In this document: piece after piece, positions 37,841 to 46,512 of the stretch
Numbering within the stretch: the first letter of the stretch is position 1
Layout: each line of letters opens with the position of its first letter
Source: Citrobacter sedlakii NBRC 105722
GTDB taxonomy: Bacteria > Pseudomonadota > Gammaproteobacteria > Enterobacterales > Enterobacteriaceae
NCBI RefSeq assembly: GCF_000759835.1
Contig: NZ_BBNB01000011.1
Span: forward strand, 1 to 59,579
Reading direction: 5' to 3'
DNA: 59,579 nt
The notes under the pieces: model-generated
Database searches by the model: none
The model's input: the letters and a program-made list of their open reading frames with translations, nothing else
Told to the model about the DNA's origin: nothing
Position numbers and translations under genes: made by a program

Positions 37841-39141
37841 TGGACAGTTATATCGCTCTCACCCTCTTTGGCTGCTTCTTTATTCTGGTCTTTATTGGCG
37901 TTCCGATTTCCTTTTCCATCGGCATTGCCACCGTCGCCTCGATGCTGTTGATGTTCCCGTGGGATATCGCCGTTATCACTGTTTCACAGCGACTGGCAAA
38001 CGGCCTGGATAACTTTGCGCTGCTGGCCATTCCCTTCTTTATTTTCGCCGGTACGCTGATGAACAGCGGTGGCATCGCCATCCGCCTGATCAATCTGGCG
38101 CAGGTGATGGTGGGCCGGGTACCGGGATCGCTTGGCCATGTCAACGTACTGGCCAACATGATGTTTGGCTCCATTTCGGGTTCGGCGGTAGCCGCTGCCG
38201 CCGCAGTGGGCGGTACGCTTAACCCGATCCAGACAAAACAAGGTTACGATCCCACGTTTTCCACCGCGGTGAACGTCTCCTCCTGTATCACCGGACTGTT
38301 GATCCCACCTTCCAATGTGCTGATCGTCTTTTCACTTACCGCAGGCGGCGTTTCGGTGGCCTCGCTGTTTATGGCGGGTTATTTGCCGGGCATTCTGATG
38401 GGACTGGCGATCATGGTGGTCTGCGCGATCATCGCCAAACGCCGCCATTATCCGCTTTCAGAACGCCCAACCTGCGCTCAGGCCTTCAGGGCATTGATAG
38501 ACGCTCTGCCCAGCCTGTTGCTGGTGATTATCGTTATGGGCGGCATTCTCGGCGGGATTTTTACCGCGACGGAAGCCTCTGCCATTGCGGTGGTGTATAC
38601 CTTTATCCTGTCGGTGCTGATTTATCGTGAAGTGAAATGGCGTGACCTGCCGAAGCTGATTCTGGAGTCAGTGGTGACGACCTCGATCGTCCTGCTCCTG
38701 ATTGGCTTCTCGGTCGGGATGTCATGGGCGATGACCAACGCGGACATTCCGTACATGATCAGCGACACGCTGATGGGCATTTCGGACAATCCGATCATCA
38801 TTCTGCTGTTAATCAATATCGTGTTGCTGATCGTCGGTATCTTTATGGATATGACGCCTGCCGTACTGATCTTCACGCCCATCTTCCTGCCTATCGCGCA
38901 GGAGCTGGGAATGGATCCGGTTCATTTCGGTATTATGATGGTTTCCAACCTCTGTATCGGGTTGCTTACGCCACCGGTGGGAAGCGCGCTGTTTGTCGGC
39001 TGTTCCATTTCCGGCGTGAAGATTCAGCAGCTGATTCGGCCACTGCTGCCGTTTTACGCCGCGCTGCTGATCGCGCTGATGATGATCGTCTACATCCCGC
39101 AAATTTCGCTGTTCGTGCCGCAACTGCTGGGTTTAATGTAA
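37840..39141 (+). CDS. TRAP transporter large membrane subunit (DctM family)
   Basis: A 433-residue inner-membrane protein with about 12 helices, the sodium-coupled transport channel of the TRAP system. Characteristic stretches are FFIFAGTLMNSGGIA, MFGSISGSAVAAAAAVG, LIPPSNVLIVFS, GIFTATEASAIAVVY and GLLTPPVGSALFVG. The start at 37840 overlaps the DctQ stop and matches the family N-terminus, unlike a longer in-frame start within dctQ. Last gene of the TRAP operon, followed by a REP hairpin. No catabolic gene for a substrate lies beside it; ansB is convergent. Confidence 0.93.
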   Translation: MDSYIALTLFGCFFILVFIGVPISFSIGIATVASMLLMFPWDIAVITVSQRLANGLDNFALLAIPFFIFAGTLMNSGGIAIRLINLAQVMVGRVPGSLGHVNVLANMMFGSISGSAVAAAAAVGGTLNPIQTKQGYDPTFSTAVNVSSCITGLLIPPSNVLIVFSLTAGGVSVASLFMAGYLPGILMGLAIMVVCAIIAKRRHYPLSERPTCAQAFRALIDALPSLLLVIIVMGGILGGIFTATEASAIAVVYTFILSVLIYREVKWRDLPKLILESVVTTSIVLLLIGFSVGMSWAMTNADIPYMISDTLMGISDNPIIILLLINIVLLIVGIFMDMTPAVLIFTPIFLPIAQELGMDPVHFGIMMVSNLCIGLLTPPVGSALFVGCSISGVKIQQLIRPLLPFYAALLIALMMIVYIPQISLFVPQLLGLM

Positions 39142-39150
39142 ACACGAAAA

Positions 39151-39178
39151 GCCGGGTGAGGCAGGACCTTCACCCGGC
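39151..39178. repeat. REP-type hairpin between the TRAP operon and ansB
   Basis: GCCGGGTGA and TCACCCGGC arms form a stem ten bases after the dctM-type stop, followed by a second REP-like half (GCGCCTGATGGCGCTACGC). It sits between convergent genes. Confidence 0.65.
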
Positions 39179-39237
39179 AAGCGCCTGATGGCGCTACGCT
39201 TCTCTGGGCTACAACGACACGTAGCCGCCCTGCGCTA

Positions 39238-40284
39238 TTAGTACTGATTAAACATCGTCTGGATTTGCTTCGGATCTTTAGTCTGGGTTAACGCCAGTTG
39301 CAGCAGCACGCGCGCTTTCTGCGGGTTCAGCGTACCGGAAGCCACAAAACCGTACTTCGCGTCGTCGATTTCTGCATCCTGAGTGGTAGAACCGGTCGGA
39401 ACGCGAGAAGAACGCACCACTACCGTACCTTTATGCGCCGCCGTCGCCAGGGTATCGAAAACCGTTTTATACAGGTTGCCGTTACCCACGCCCGCGCTCA
39501 CAATCCCTTCATAACCGGCATCCACCAGCGCTTTAGCCGGCAGATCAGAAGCGTTGGCGTAATTATACACAATGCCTACTTTCGGCAGTTCGCTCAGCTT
39601 AGAGACGTCGAATGGGGTAGATGTCGTGTGCTTACGCGCCGGGGTGCGCTGATAGTCAATTTTACCGTTGTGAATGTAGCCCAGCGGCCCGTAGTTAACG
39701 GACTTAAAGGTGGCGACATCGGTGGTGTTAGTCTTGGTCACGTCACGCCCGTCAAGCACAGTATCGTTCATCACCACCAGCACGCCACGGTTAGCGGAGG
39801 CTTTGTCTGCCGCCGTTACGACCGCATTATAAAGGTTGAACGGACCGTCGGCGCTCATCGACGTGGATGGACGCATCGCCCCCACCAGCACCACCGGCTT
39901 GTTGCATTTCACGGTAAGATCGAGGAAATAGGCCGTTTCTTCCATGGTGTCGGTACCGTGGGTGATCACGAAACCATCGGTGCTGTCGCATTCGTTATTG
40001 ATTTTCTTCGCCAGGGTTAACCAGACCTCGTCGTTCATATCCTGCGAGCCGATATTCACCACCTGTTCGCCTTTGACGTTCGCGATCTCCTTCAACTGAG
40101 GTACCGCGTTCACCAGGTTTTCCACACCGACTTTGCCCGCTGTGTAGTTAGATTTGGTGGCGGAATCACCGCCGCCAGCAATGGTGCCACCGGTCGCTAA
40201 AATAGTGACGTTCGGTAAGGCCAGCGCCGCGCCGCTAAAGCCCATCACCAGTGCGGCAAGTGCCGTTTTCCTGAAAAACTCCAT
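39238..40284 (-). CDS. ansB: L-asparaginase II, periplasmic
   Basis: Hydrolyses asparagine to aspartate and ammonia in the periplasm; in E. coli it is induced by anaerobiosis through FNR and CRP. The 348-residue protein has a signal peptide (cleavage near AALA), the nucleophile Thr motif ILATGGTIAGGGDSA, the second catalytic motif TDGFVITHGTDTMEETAYF, and GAMRPSTSMSADGP. It matches E. coli AnsB nearly throughout. I could not confidently place FNR and CRP sites upstream. Confidence 0.98.
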   Translation of the reverse strand: MEFFRKTALAALVMGFSGAALALPNVTILATGGTIAGGGDSATKSNYTAGKVGVENLVNAVPQLKEIANVKGEQVVNIGSQDMNDEVWLTLAKKINNECDSTDGFVITHGTDTMEETAYFLDLTVKCNKPVVLVGAMRPSTSMSADGPFNLYNAVVTAADKASANRGVLVVMNDTVLDGRDVTKTNTTDVATFKSVNYGPLGYIHNGKIDYQRTPARKHTTSTPFDVSKLSELPKVGIVYNYANASDLPAKALVDAGYEGIVSAGVGNGNLYKTVFDTLATAAHKGTVVVRSSRVPTGSTTQDAEIDDAKYGFVASGTLNPQKARVLLQLALTQTKDPKQIQTMFNQY

Positions 40285-40424
40285 GTTATTTCTCCAGTTA
40301 CGTGAATTTGCCGCATTATCCCAATGCCACAGATGAATAATGTGATTTCATCCAATTAACCAGATAAATATATTTTTCAGATTGTTAAATTTAGAGGTGG
40401 CTATCAAAACGAAGCGGAAAGGGA

Positions 40425-40454
40425 AGATAAAACGGCACAGAGACGATCTGTGCC
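40425..40454 (-). terminator. Terminator downstream of yggN
   Basis: An 8-bp stem (GGCACAGA/TCTGTGCC) with a five-base loop, followed on the minus strand by GTTTTATCTT. It lies 20 bases after the yggN stop and ends the trmB-yggL-yggN transcript. Confidence 0.7.
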
Positions 40455-40473
40455 ATTGTTTTTTAAGAAAGAA

Positions 40474-41193
40474 TTATTTCAGGCTGCTGACCAGCGCCTT
40501 GCGGTTGTCTTCCAGGGTGACCACACGGCTACAAACATCTTTGCCGAACTGCTGGAAGTCTTTTTCCTGATTCTTCCATTCATTCTGGATGGCGGTTTGC
40601 AAACCACCGAGGCTGCCGAGTACGCCCTGGAGCGGATTACCGCCGCCTTTGAGCACGGCTTTCGCCCCCATCTCGTTAATGCTGTCCTGCAAAATGCCGC
40701 CCATCGCCTGGTTCACCAGTTGTTGACCGTCGGCGCGCACTTGATCAATCGCTTTATAGTGGAACGTCAGACCGTCGGTACGGTGCTCAATGATCCGGTT
40801 CATTTGCTCTTTAAGTTGAGCATCAAGTTTGGTCAGGCGACCGCGCATGTTGCTGCTCTCGCCGACTTCTTTAGCGATAATGTTGTCCAGCGCGACGCGG
40901 CCTTTTTCCACGCGTGAGCGGGCGCCTTCATCAATCCACGGCAGGGTGCTGCGCAGCGCCGCCTGATAATCTTTCGCCTGTTCGCGTTGCGCCGCGCTCA
41001 GGGAGTATTGCTTGCCGTTGTACATCACATTGCCGTCCGGCGTGATGACCAGATTGCCGTTTTCGCCCTTCACTTGCACAGTTTGCGGGCTAAGAATCAC
41101 ATCGTCACGCGGCGTGACGCTGCACTGGTAATCTGCATGGGCGGACATCGCAGTAACAGAAAGCGCTGCCGCCAGCAGCATTTTGCGCATCAT
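40474..41193 (-). CDS. yggN: DUF2884 family protein YggN
   Basis: A 239-residue exported protein of unknown function with a clean signal peptide (MSAHA/DYQ cleavage) and the N-terminal pattern CSVTPRDDVILSPQTVQVKG followed by ITPDGNVMYNGKQYSL. Two Cys residues (near the N-terminus and in GKDVCSRV) could form a disulphide. No catalytic motif is seen. It follows yggL by 50 bases, in the same direction. Confidence 0.93.
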   Translation of the reverse strand: MMRKMLLAAALSVTAMSAHADYQCSVTPRDDVILSPQTVQVKGENGNLVITPDGNVMYNGKQYSLSAAQREQAKDYQAALRSTLPWIDEGARSRVEKGRVALDNIIAKEVGESSNMRGRLTKLDAQLKEQMNRIIEHRTDGLTFHYKAIDQVRADGQQLVNQAMGGILQDSINEMGAKAVLKGGGNPLQGVLGSLGGLQTAIQNEWKNQEKDFQQFGKDVCSRVVTLEDNRKALVSSLK

Positions 41194-41243
41194 AACTTTC
41201 CCTCAAGACAAATCGGGCCGGCATTTGCCGACCCTTTGCTTTA

Positions 41244-41570
41244 TTAGTCCCACCAAACGTCAAAAAGTTCGCTGGTGCGCACTTCTTCAAGTTTGTGATC
41301 TTCTAACCATTTACGCACGATGGTCTGGTGCTCTTCTGTGCATTTGCCGATTTCCTGCATGCAGATCAGACCTTCCCAGGCCAGATAACCGCTGCCGTCA
41401 AAGGCCAGTTTGTTCGGTTCGATCACGTCGTTGATAAAGTCATCAACGGTTTTATCAATCTGATCTTCAGAAGTGCCTTCCGGGAAACGCCATGCAACCG
41501 AAAACCCTAATTCCTGGAATTCGTCGATGTGCATTTTTTTACGCAGACGACGGCTACGGTTCTTTGCCAT
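41244..41570 (-). CDS. yggL: DUF469 protein YggL
   Basis: A 108-residue protein starting [18 protein letters not shown], with a very basic N-terminus and an acidic C-terminus (SELFDVWWD). E. coli YggL has been reported as associated with the 50S ribosomal subunit, but its function is not settled. The start at 41570 shares one base with the trmB stop (TAATG), so the two are translationally coupled. Confidence 0.94.
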   Translation of the reverse strand: MAKNRSRRLRKKMHIDEFQELGFSVAWRFPEGTSEDQIDKTVDDFINDVIEPNKLAFDGSGYLAWEGLICMQEIGKCTEEHQTIVRKWLEDHKLEEVRTSELFDVWWD

Positions 41571-42289
41571 TATTTCACCCTCTCGAACATTAAGTCCCAT
41601 ACGCCGTGACCAAGACGATGGCCACGTTGTTCAAATTTGGTTACCGGGCGCGAGGCCGGGCGCGGTACGTAATCGTGACTCTCCGACAGGTTTTTATAGC
41701 CGTCAATTGAAGACATCACTTCCAGCATATGTTCCGCATAGGCTTCCCAGTCGGTCGCCATGTGGAACACGCCGCCCAGCTTCAGCTTGCTTTTCACCAG
41801 TTCAGCAAACGGCACCTGAACGATACGGCGTTTATTATGACGTGCTTTATGCCACGGGTCAGGGAAAAAGAGTTGAACCATCGATAAAGAATTGTCAGGA
41901 ATCATTTTGTGCAGTACTTCAACGGCGTCGTGACACATCACGCGCAGGTTTTCGACGCCTTCTTCATGGGCGGAAGCCAGACACGCCCCCACGCCCGGCG
42001 AATGCACTTCAATACCGAGGAAGTTTTGCTCCGGGCGCGCTTTCGCCATCGCCACCAGCGAAGCCCCCATGCCGAAACCAATCTCAAGCGTCACCGGCGC
42101 TTCGCGGCCAAACAGCGTCGCGAATTCCACGGGATCTTCGCTAAACTCAACGCCCATCACCGGCCAGTAGTTTTCCAGCGCGTGTTCCTGCCCTTTGGTC
42201 AGTCGCCCCTGGCGACGCACAAAACTGCGAATCCGGCGCAGCGGGCGGCCGTTTTCATCAAATTCCGGTGAAATGACGTCGTTTTTCAT
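41570..42289 (-). CDS. trmB: tRNA (guanine-N7)-methyltransferase
   Basis: Forms 7-methylguanosine at position 46 of tRNA. The 239-residue Rossmann-fold enzyme shows the S-adenosylmethionine motif [12 protein letters not shown], the [21 protein letters not shown] motif of the family, and [14 protein letters not shown]. The start at 42289 ([10 protein letters not shown]) follows the family. Divergent from mutY, with 163 bases between. Confidence 0.97.
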   Translation of the reverse strand: MKNDVISPEFDENGRPLRRIRSFVRRQGRLTKGQEHALENYWPVMGVEFSEDPVEFATLFGREAPVTLEIGFGMGASLVAMAKARPEQNFLGIEVHSPGVGACLASAHEEGVENLRVMCHDAVEVLHKMIPDNSLSMVQLFFPDPWHKARHNKRRIVQVPFAELVKSKLKLGGVFHMATDWEAYAEHMLEVMSSIDGYKNLSESHDYVPRPASRPVTKFEQRGHRLGHGVWDLMFERVK

Positions 42290-42452
42290 AAAAGTTAAGT
42301 CTGCTTGTGATTGAGTTCTGAAAACGGGCATTATCCAAAGTTAGTTGCCGGATGCAAGTAAAGGAAGATGACACGCTGCGGAAAGTTCCGGTTTACACCC
42401 TGTTGCCGCTGTGCTGCAATCTGGCCCCCCGACAATAATGATTTTGGTGACC

Positions 42453-43505
42453 ATGCAAGCGTCTCAATTTTCAGCCCAGGTTCTGGACTGGTACGACAAA
42501 TACGGGCGAAAAACCCTGCCCTGGCAAATTGACAAGACGCCTTACAAAGTATGGCTCTCGGAAGTGATGTTGCAACAAACGCAGGTTGCGACGGTTATTC
42601 CCTATTTTGAACGGTTTATGCGTCATTTCCCGACGGTGACCGATCTCGCTAACGCGCCGCTGGACGAAGTGTTGCATCTGTGGACCGGACTGGGCTACTA
42701 CGCCCGCGCGCGCAACCTGCACAAAGCCGCCCAGCAGGTCGCCACGCTGCACCGCGGCGTCTTTCCGGAAACGTTTGATGAGGTCGCGGCGCTGCCCGGC
42801 GTTGGCCGTTCCACCGCCGGAGCGGTACTTTCTCTGTCACTGGATAAACCTTTTCCGATTCTCGACGGCAACGTCAAACGCGTGCTGGCACGCTGCTATG
42901 CTGTTAGCGGCTGGCCGGGGAAAAAAGAGGTCGAGAAAAAACTGTGGGATCTGAGCGAAGACGTGACGCCGGTCAACGGCGTGGCCCGTTTTAACCAGGC
43001 GATGATGGATTTAGGCGCGATGGTCTGCACACGCTCAAAACCGAAATGTACGATTTGTCCGCTACAGCACGGTTGCGTGGCGGCGGCCACCGACAGTTGG
43101 TCGCGTTATCCCGGGAAAAAACCGAAACAAACGCTGCCCGAGCGTACTGGCTATTTTTTACTGATGCAGCATCAAGATGAAGTCTTACTCACCCAGCGTC
43201 CACCCAGCGGACTGTGGGGTGGGCTGTACTGCTTCCCGCAGTTTGCCAACGAAACAGAATTACGCGAGTGGCTGGCGCAACGGCAGGTTAACGCGGATAC
43301 TTTGACCCAGCTTAACGCGTTTCGCCATACCTTCAGCCATTTCCACTTAGATATTGTGCCTATGTGGCTGAGCGTGTCCTCAACGGGTTCCTGCATGGAT
43401 GAAGGCAGCGCGCTCTGGTATAACTTAGCGCAACCGCCGTCCGTTGGTCTGGCGGCTCCCGTGGAGCGTTTATTACAGCAGTTACGCACCGGCGCGCCGG
43501 TTTGA
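42453..43505 (+). CDS. mutY: Adenine DNA glycosylase MutY
   Basis: Removes adenine mispaired with 8-oxoguanine, preventing G:C to T:A transversions. The 350-residue protein has the catalytic Glu in [10 protein letters not shown], the helix-hairpin-helix [13 protein letters not shown], the catalytic Asp in [13 protein letters not shown], the iron-sulphur cluster ligands [17 protein letters not shown] (C-X6-C-X2-C-X5-C), and a C-terminal Nudix-like 8-oxoG recognition domain with [11 protein letters not shown]. The start at 42453 (MQASQFSAQ) follows the family. Leads mutY-yggX-mltC. Confidence 0.98.
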   Translation: MQASQFSAQVLDWYDKYGRKTLPWQIDKTPYKVWLSEVMLQQTQVATVIPYFERFMRHFPTVTDLANAPLDEVLHLWTGLGYYARARNLHKAAQQVATLHRGVFPETFDEVAALPGVGRSTAGAVLSLSLDKPFPILDGNVKRVLARCYAVSGWPGKKEVEKKLWDLSEDVTPVNGVARFNQAMMDLGAMVCTRSKPKCTICPLQHGCVAAATDSWSRYPGKKPKQTLPERTGYFLLMQHQDEVLLTQRPPSGLWGGLYCFPQFANETELREWLAQRQVNADTLTQLNAFRHTFSHFHLDIVPMWLSVSSTGSCMDEGSALWYNLAQPPSVGLAAPVERLLQQLRTGAPV

Positions 43506-43520
43506 CGCATCGGTCGATAA

Positions 43521-43808
<288 letters not shown>

Positions 43809-43813
43809 TGCGT

Positions 43814-43840
43814 TGCCGGATAGCGCCGCGCTTATCCGGC
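43814..43840. repeat. REP-type hairpin between yggX and mltC
   Basis: GCCGGATA... and ...TATCCGGC arms form a stem just beyond the yggX stop, in the 112-base gap before mltC. Confidence 0.6.
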
Positions 43841-43920
43841 CCGGACATCATGCCGTCTCCAGGACGAGTATCCTGCGGCGAAATGGCATAACGACAAACA
43901 CAACACGCACTCCCGGAATG

Positions 43921-45003
43921 ATGAAAAAATTACTCGCGCTTGCCGTTATTGCGCCGTTGCTCATCTCCTGTTCCAGCTCGACCAAAAAAGGCGATTCTTA
44001 TAACGAAGCCTGGGTCAAGGATACCAACGGTTTTGACATTTTGATGGGGCAGTTTGCCCATAACATTGAAAACTTGTGGGGCTATCAGGAAGTGCTGATT
44101 GCCGGTCCGAAGGACTATGTAAAGTATACCGATCAGTATCAGACCCGCAGCCATATTAACTTCGACGCCGGTACGATTACCGTTGAAACCATTGCCGGAA
44201 CAGATCCCGCCGCGCATTTGCGTCGCGCAATCATAAAAACGCTGCTGATGGGCGACGATCCGAGTTCGGTCGACCTGTACTCGGATGTGGATGACATCCA
44301 GATCTCCCGTGAGCCGTTCCTGTATGGCCAGGTACTGGATAACACGGGTCAACCGATCCGCTGGGAAGGCCGCGCCACCCAATTCGCCGATTACCTGTTA
44401 CAAACGCGCCTGCAAAGCCGCAGCAATGGGATCCGCAAAATCTTCAGCGTAACGATCAATCTGGTGCCGAATCACCTGGATAAACGTGCGCACAAATACC
44501 TCGGTATGGTGCGCAAAGCGTCGCACAAATATGGCGTTGACGAGTCGCTGATTCTGGCGATTATGCAGACTGAGTCGTCATTTAACCCTTATGCAGTGAG
44601 CCGCTCCGACGCCCTGGGCCTGATGCAGGTTGTGCAGCACACCGCAGGCAAAGATGTCTTCCGCTCCCAGGGGCGTTCCGGAACGCCAAGCCGCAGCTAT
44701 CTGTTTGATCCGGCAAGTAACATTGATACCGGGACGGCCTATCTGGCAATGCTCAGCAATGTTTACCTGGGCGGCATCGACAACCCGACTTCCCGACGCT
44801 ATGCGGTGATCACCGCCTATAACGGCGGCGCGGGGAGCGTCCTGCGCGTCTTCTCAAACGATAAAGTTCAGGCGGCGAATATTATTAACAGTATGACGCC
44901 AGGAGATGTCTACCAGACCCTGACCACCCGCCACCCGTCGTCGGAATCGCGTCGCTACCTTTATAAAGTGAACTCCGCGCAGAAATCCTACCGTCGTCAG
45001 TAA
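43921..45003 (+). CDS. mltC: Membrane-bound lytic murein transglycosylase C
   Basis: Outer-membrane lipoprotein that cleaves peptidoglycan with formation of 1,6-anhydromuramic acid. The 360-residue protein has lipobox LLISC, an N-terminal DUF3393-type domain ([20 protein letters not shown]), and a C-terminal SLT domain with catalytic Glu in [18 protein letters not shown], and [11 protein letters not shown]. Two ATG codons lie in tandem (43918 and 43921); the second gives the family N-terminus. Confidence 0.97.
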   Translation: MKKLLALAVIAPLLISCSSSTKKGDSYNEAWVKDTNGFDILMGQFAHNIENLWGYQEVLIAGPKDYVKYTDQYQTRSHINFDAGTITVETIAGTDPAAHLRRAIIKTLLMGDDPSSVDLYSDVDDIQISREPFLYGQVLDNTGQPIRWEGRATQFADYLLQTRLQSRSNGIRKIFSVTINLVPNHLDKRAHKYLGMVRKASHKYGVDESLILAIMQTESSFNPYAVSRSDALGLMQVVQHTAGKDVFRSQGRSGTPSRSYLFDPASNIDTGTAYLAMLSNVYLGGIDNPTSRRYAVITAYNGGAGSVLRVFSNDKVQAANIINSMTPGDVYQTLTTRHPSSESRRYLYKVNSAQKSYRRQ

Positions 45004-45010
45004 TCCCCTC

Positions 45011-45040
45011 TGCCCGCCCGGCAAATTTGCCGGGTGGGCA
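45011..45040. terminator. Strong palindrome after mltC
   Basis: A 30-base inverted repeat (TGCCCGCCCGGCAAA/TTTGCCGGGTGGGCA, one G-T pair) lies seven bases after the mltC stop. The T run is weak, so it may be a 3' stabilising hairpin as much as a terminator. Confidence 0.5.
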
Positions 45041-45068
45041 GCTTCAGAATGTTAACTTCGTCACTCTT

Positions 45069-45110
45069 TTGCATTGCAAAAAGATATTGTTTGCAATTAT
45101 TTGTCACAGG
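45069..45110 (+). promoter_or_regulatory. Candidate CytR/CRP control region of nupG
   Basis: Repeated TTGCA/TGCAA octamer-like sequences and a TCACA half-site lie about 100-145 bases upstream of nupG. In E. coli nupG is controlled by CytR with CRP, and CytR favours GTTGCATT-like half-sites. The assignment is by resemblance only. Confidence 0.35.
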
Positions 45111-45212
45111 TAACAAAAAACCAGCCGTAGTCGTTGATAGAATTACATCATATTGAAACGGCAAATGTGCCAATTGGAACATTCAATCGCCTTTTGGTGT
45201 GAGGAAATTAAC

Positions 45213-46469
45213 ATGAATCTTAAGCTGCAGCTGAAAATACTCTCGTTTCTGCAGTTCTGCCTGTGGGGTAGCTGGCTGACGACGCTCGGTTCCTATATGT
45301 TTGTCACCCTCAAATTTGACGGTGCTTCCATTGGCGCGGTGTATAGCTCGCTGGGGATCGCGGCAGTCTTTATGCCGACGCTACTGGGGATCGTTGCCGA
45401 CAAATGGCTGAGCGCGAAATGGGTTTACGCCCTCTGTCATATCGTCGGGGCGGCAACGCTATTTATGGCCGCGGAAGTTACCACGCCGGGCGCGATGTTC
45501 TTTGTGATCCTGCTGAACTCGCTGGCCTACATGCCGACGCTCGGTCTGATCAACACCATTTCCTATTATCGTCTCCAGTCTGCGGGGATGGACATCGTCA
45601 CCGACTTCCCGCCAATCCGCATCTGGGGCACCATCGGGTTTATCATGGCGATGTGGGGCGTGAGCTTCTCCGGCTTTGAACTAAGCCATATGCAGCTGTA
45701 CATTGGCGCAGCGCTGTCGGTACTGCTGGTGCTGTTCACCCTGACGCTGCCGCATATTCCGGTTGCAAATCAACAGAAGAACCAGAGCTGGTCCTCCATG
45801 CTGGGTCTGGACGCGTTTGCGCTGTTCAAAAACAAGCGTATGGCGATCTTCTTTATCTTCTCCATGATGCTGGGCGCGGAGCTGCAAATTACCAATATGT
45901 TCGGGAATACCTTCCTGCACAGCTTTGATAACAACCCGCTGTTCTCCGGAAGCTTTATCGTTGAACACGCGTCGGTGATGATGTCGATTTCGCAGATCTC
46001 CGAAACGCTGTTCATCCTGACCATTCCGTTCTTCCTTAGCCGCTACGGCATCAAAAACGTTATGCTGATCAGTATCGTAGCGTGGATGCTGCGCTTCGGT
46101 CTGTTCGCCTACGGTGACCCGACGCCGTTCGGTACCGTGCTGCTGGTTCTGTCGATGATTGTGTACGGCTGCGCCTTCGACTTTTTCAACATCTCCGGTT
46201 CTGTGTTTGTGGAAAAAGAGGTTCGCCCGGAAATCCGCGCCAGCGCGCAGGGCATGTTCCTGATGATGACCAACGGCTTCGGTTGTATTCTCGGCGGCGT
46301 GGTAAGCGGAAAAGTGGTGGAGCATTACACCCTGAACGGCATTACCGACTGGCAAACCGTGTGGCTGATCTTCGCGGGCTACTCGCTGGTGCTGGCCTTC
46401 GCCTTCGTGGCGCTGTTTAAGTACAAGCACGTTCGCGTACCGACGGGTACGCAGTCTGTGGCGCATTAA
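45213..46469 (+). CDS. nupG: Nucleoside:H+ symporter NupG
   Basis: Inner-membrane transporter for purine and pyrimidine nucleosides (NHS family of the major facilitator superfamily). The 418 residues contain about 12 membrane helices and match E. coli NupG almost throughout: LSFLQFCLWGSWLTTLGSYM, IGAVYSSLGIAAVFMP, TDFPPIRIWGTIGFI and DFFNISGSVFVEKE. The start at 45213 (MNLKLQLK) follows the family, with GAGG nine bases upstream. Confidence 0.98.
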   Translation: MNLKLQLKILSFLQFCLWGSWLTTLGSYMFVTLKFDGASIGAVYSSLGIAAVFMPTLLGIVADKWLSAKWVYALCHIVGAATLFMAAEVTTPGAMFFVILLNSLAYMPTLGLINTISYYRLQSAGMDIVTDFPPIRIWGTIGFIMAMWGVSFSGFELSHMQLYIGAALSVLLVLFTLTLPHIPVANQQKNQSWSSMLGLDAFALFKNKRMAIFFIFSMMLGAELQITNMFGNTFLHSFDNNPLFSGSFIVEHASVMMSISQISETLFILTIPFFLSRYGIKNVMLISIVAWMLRFGLFAYGDPTPFGTVLLVLSMIVYGCAFDFFNISGSVFVEKEVRPEIRASAQGMFLMMTNGFGCILGGVVSGKVVEHYTLNGITDWQTVWLIFAGYSLVLAFAFVALFKYKHVRVPTGTQSVAH

Positions 46470-46476
46470 TCCGATT

Positions 46477-46500
46477 GCCGGATGGCGTTCGCCATCCGGC
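46477..46500. repeat. REP-type hairpin between convergent nupG and speC
   Basis: Perfect 10-bp stem GCCGGATGGC/GCCATCCGGC with a four-base loop, in the 43-base gap between two convergent genes; it probably serves both 3' ends. Confidence 0.7.
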
Positions 46501-46512
46501 CTGGACGCGGCG

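Noticed and set aside
40285..40473. FNR and CRP sites upstream of ansB
   Set aside because: Expected from E. coli and partly suggested by TGTGA/TCACA-like halves, but I could not place full palindromes with confidence.
45681..46466. 261-codon minus-strand frame opposite nupG
   Set aside because: Shadow of a membrane protein gene, rich in His, Gln and Arg as expected from reverse reading.
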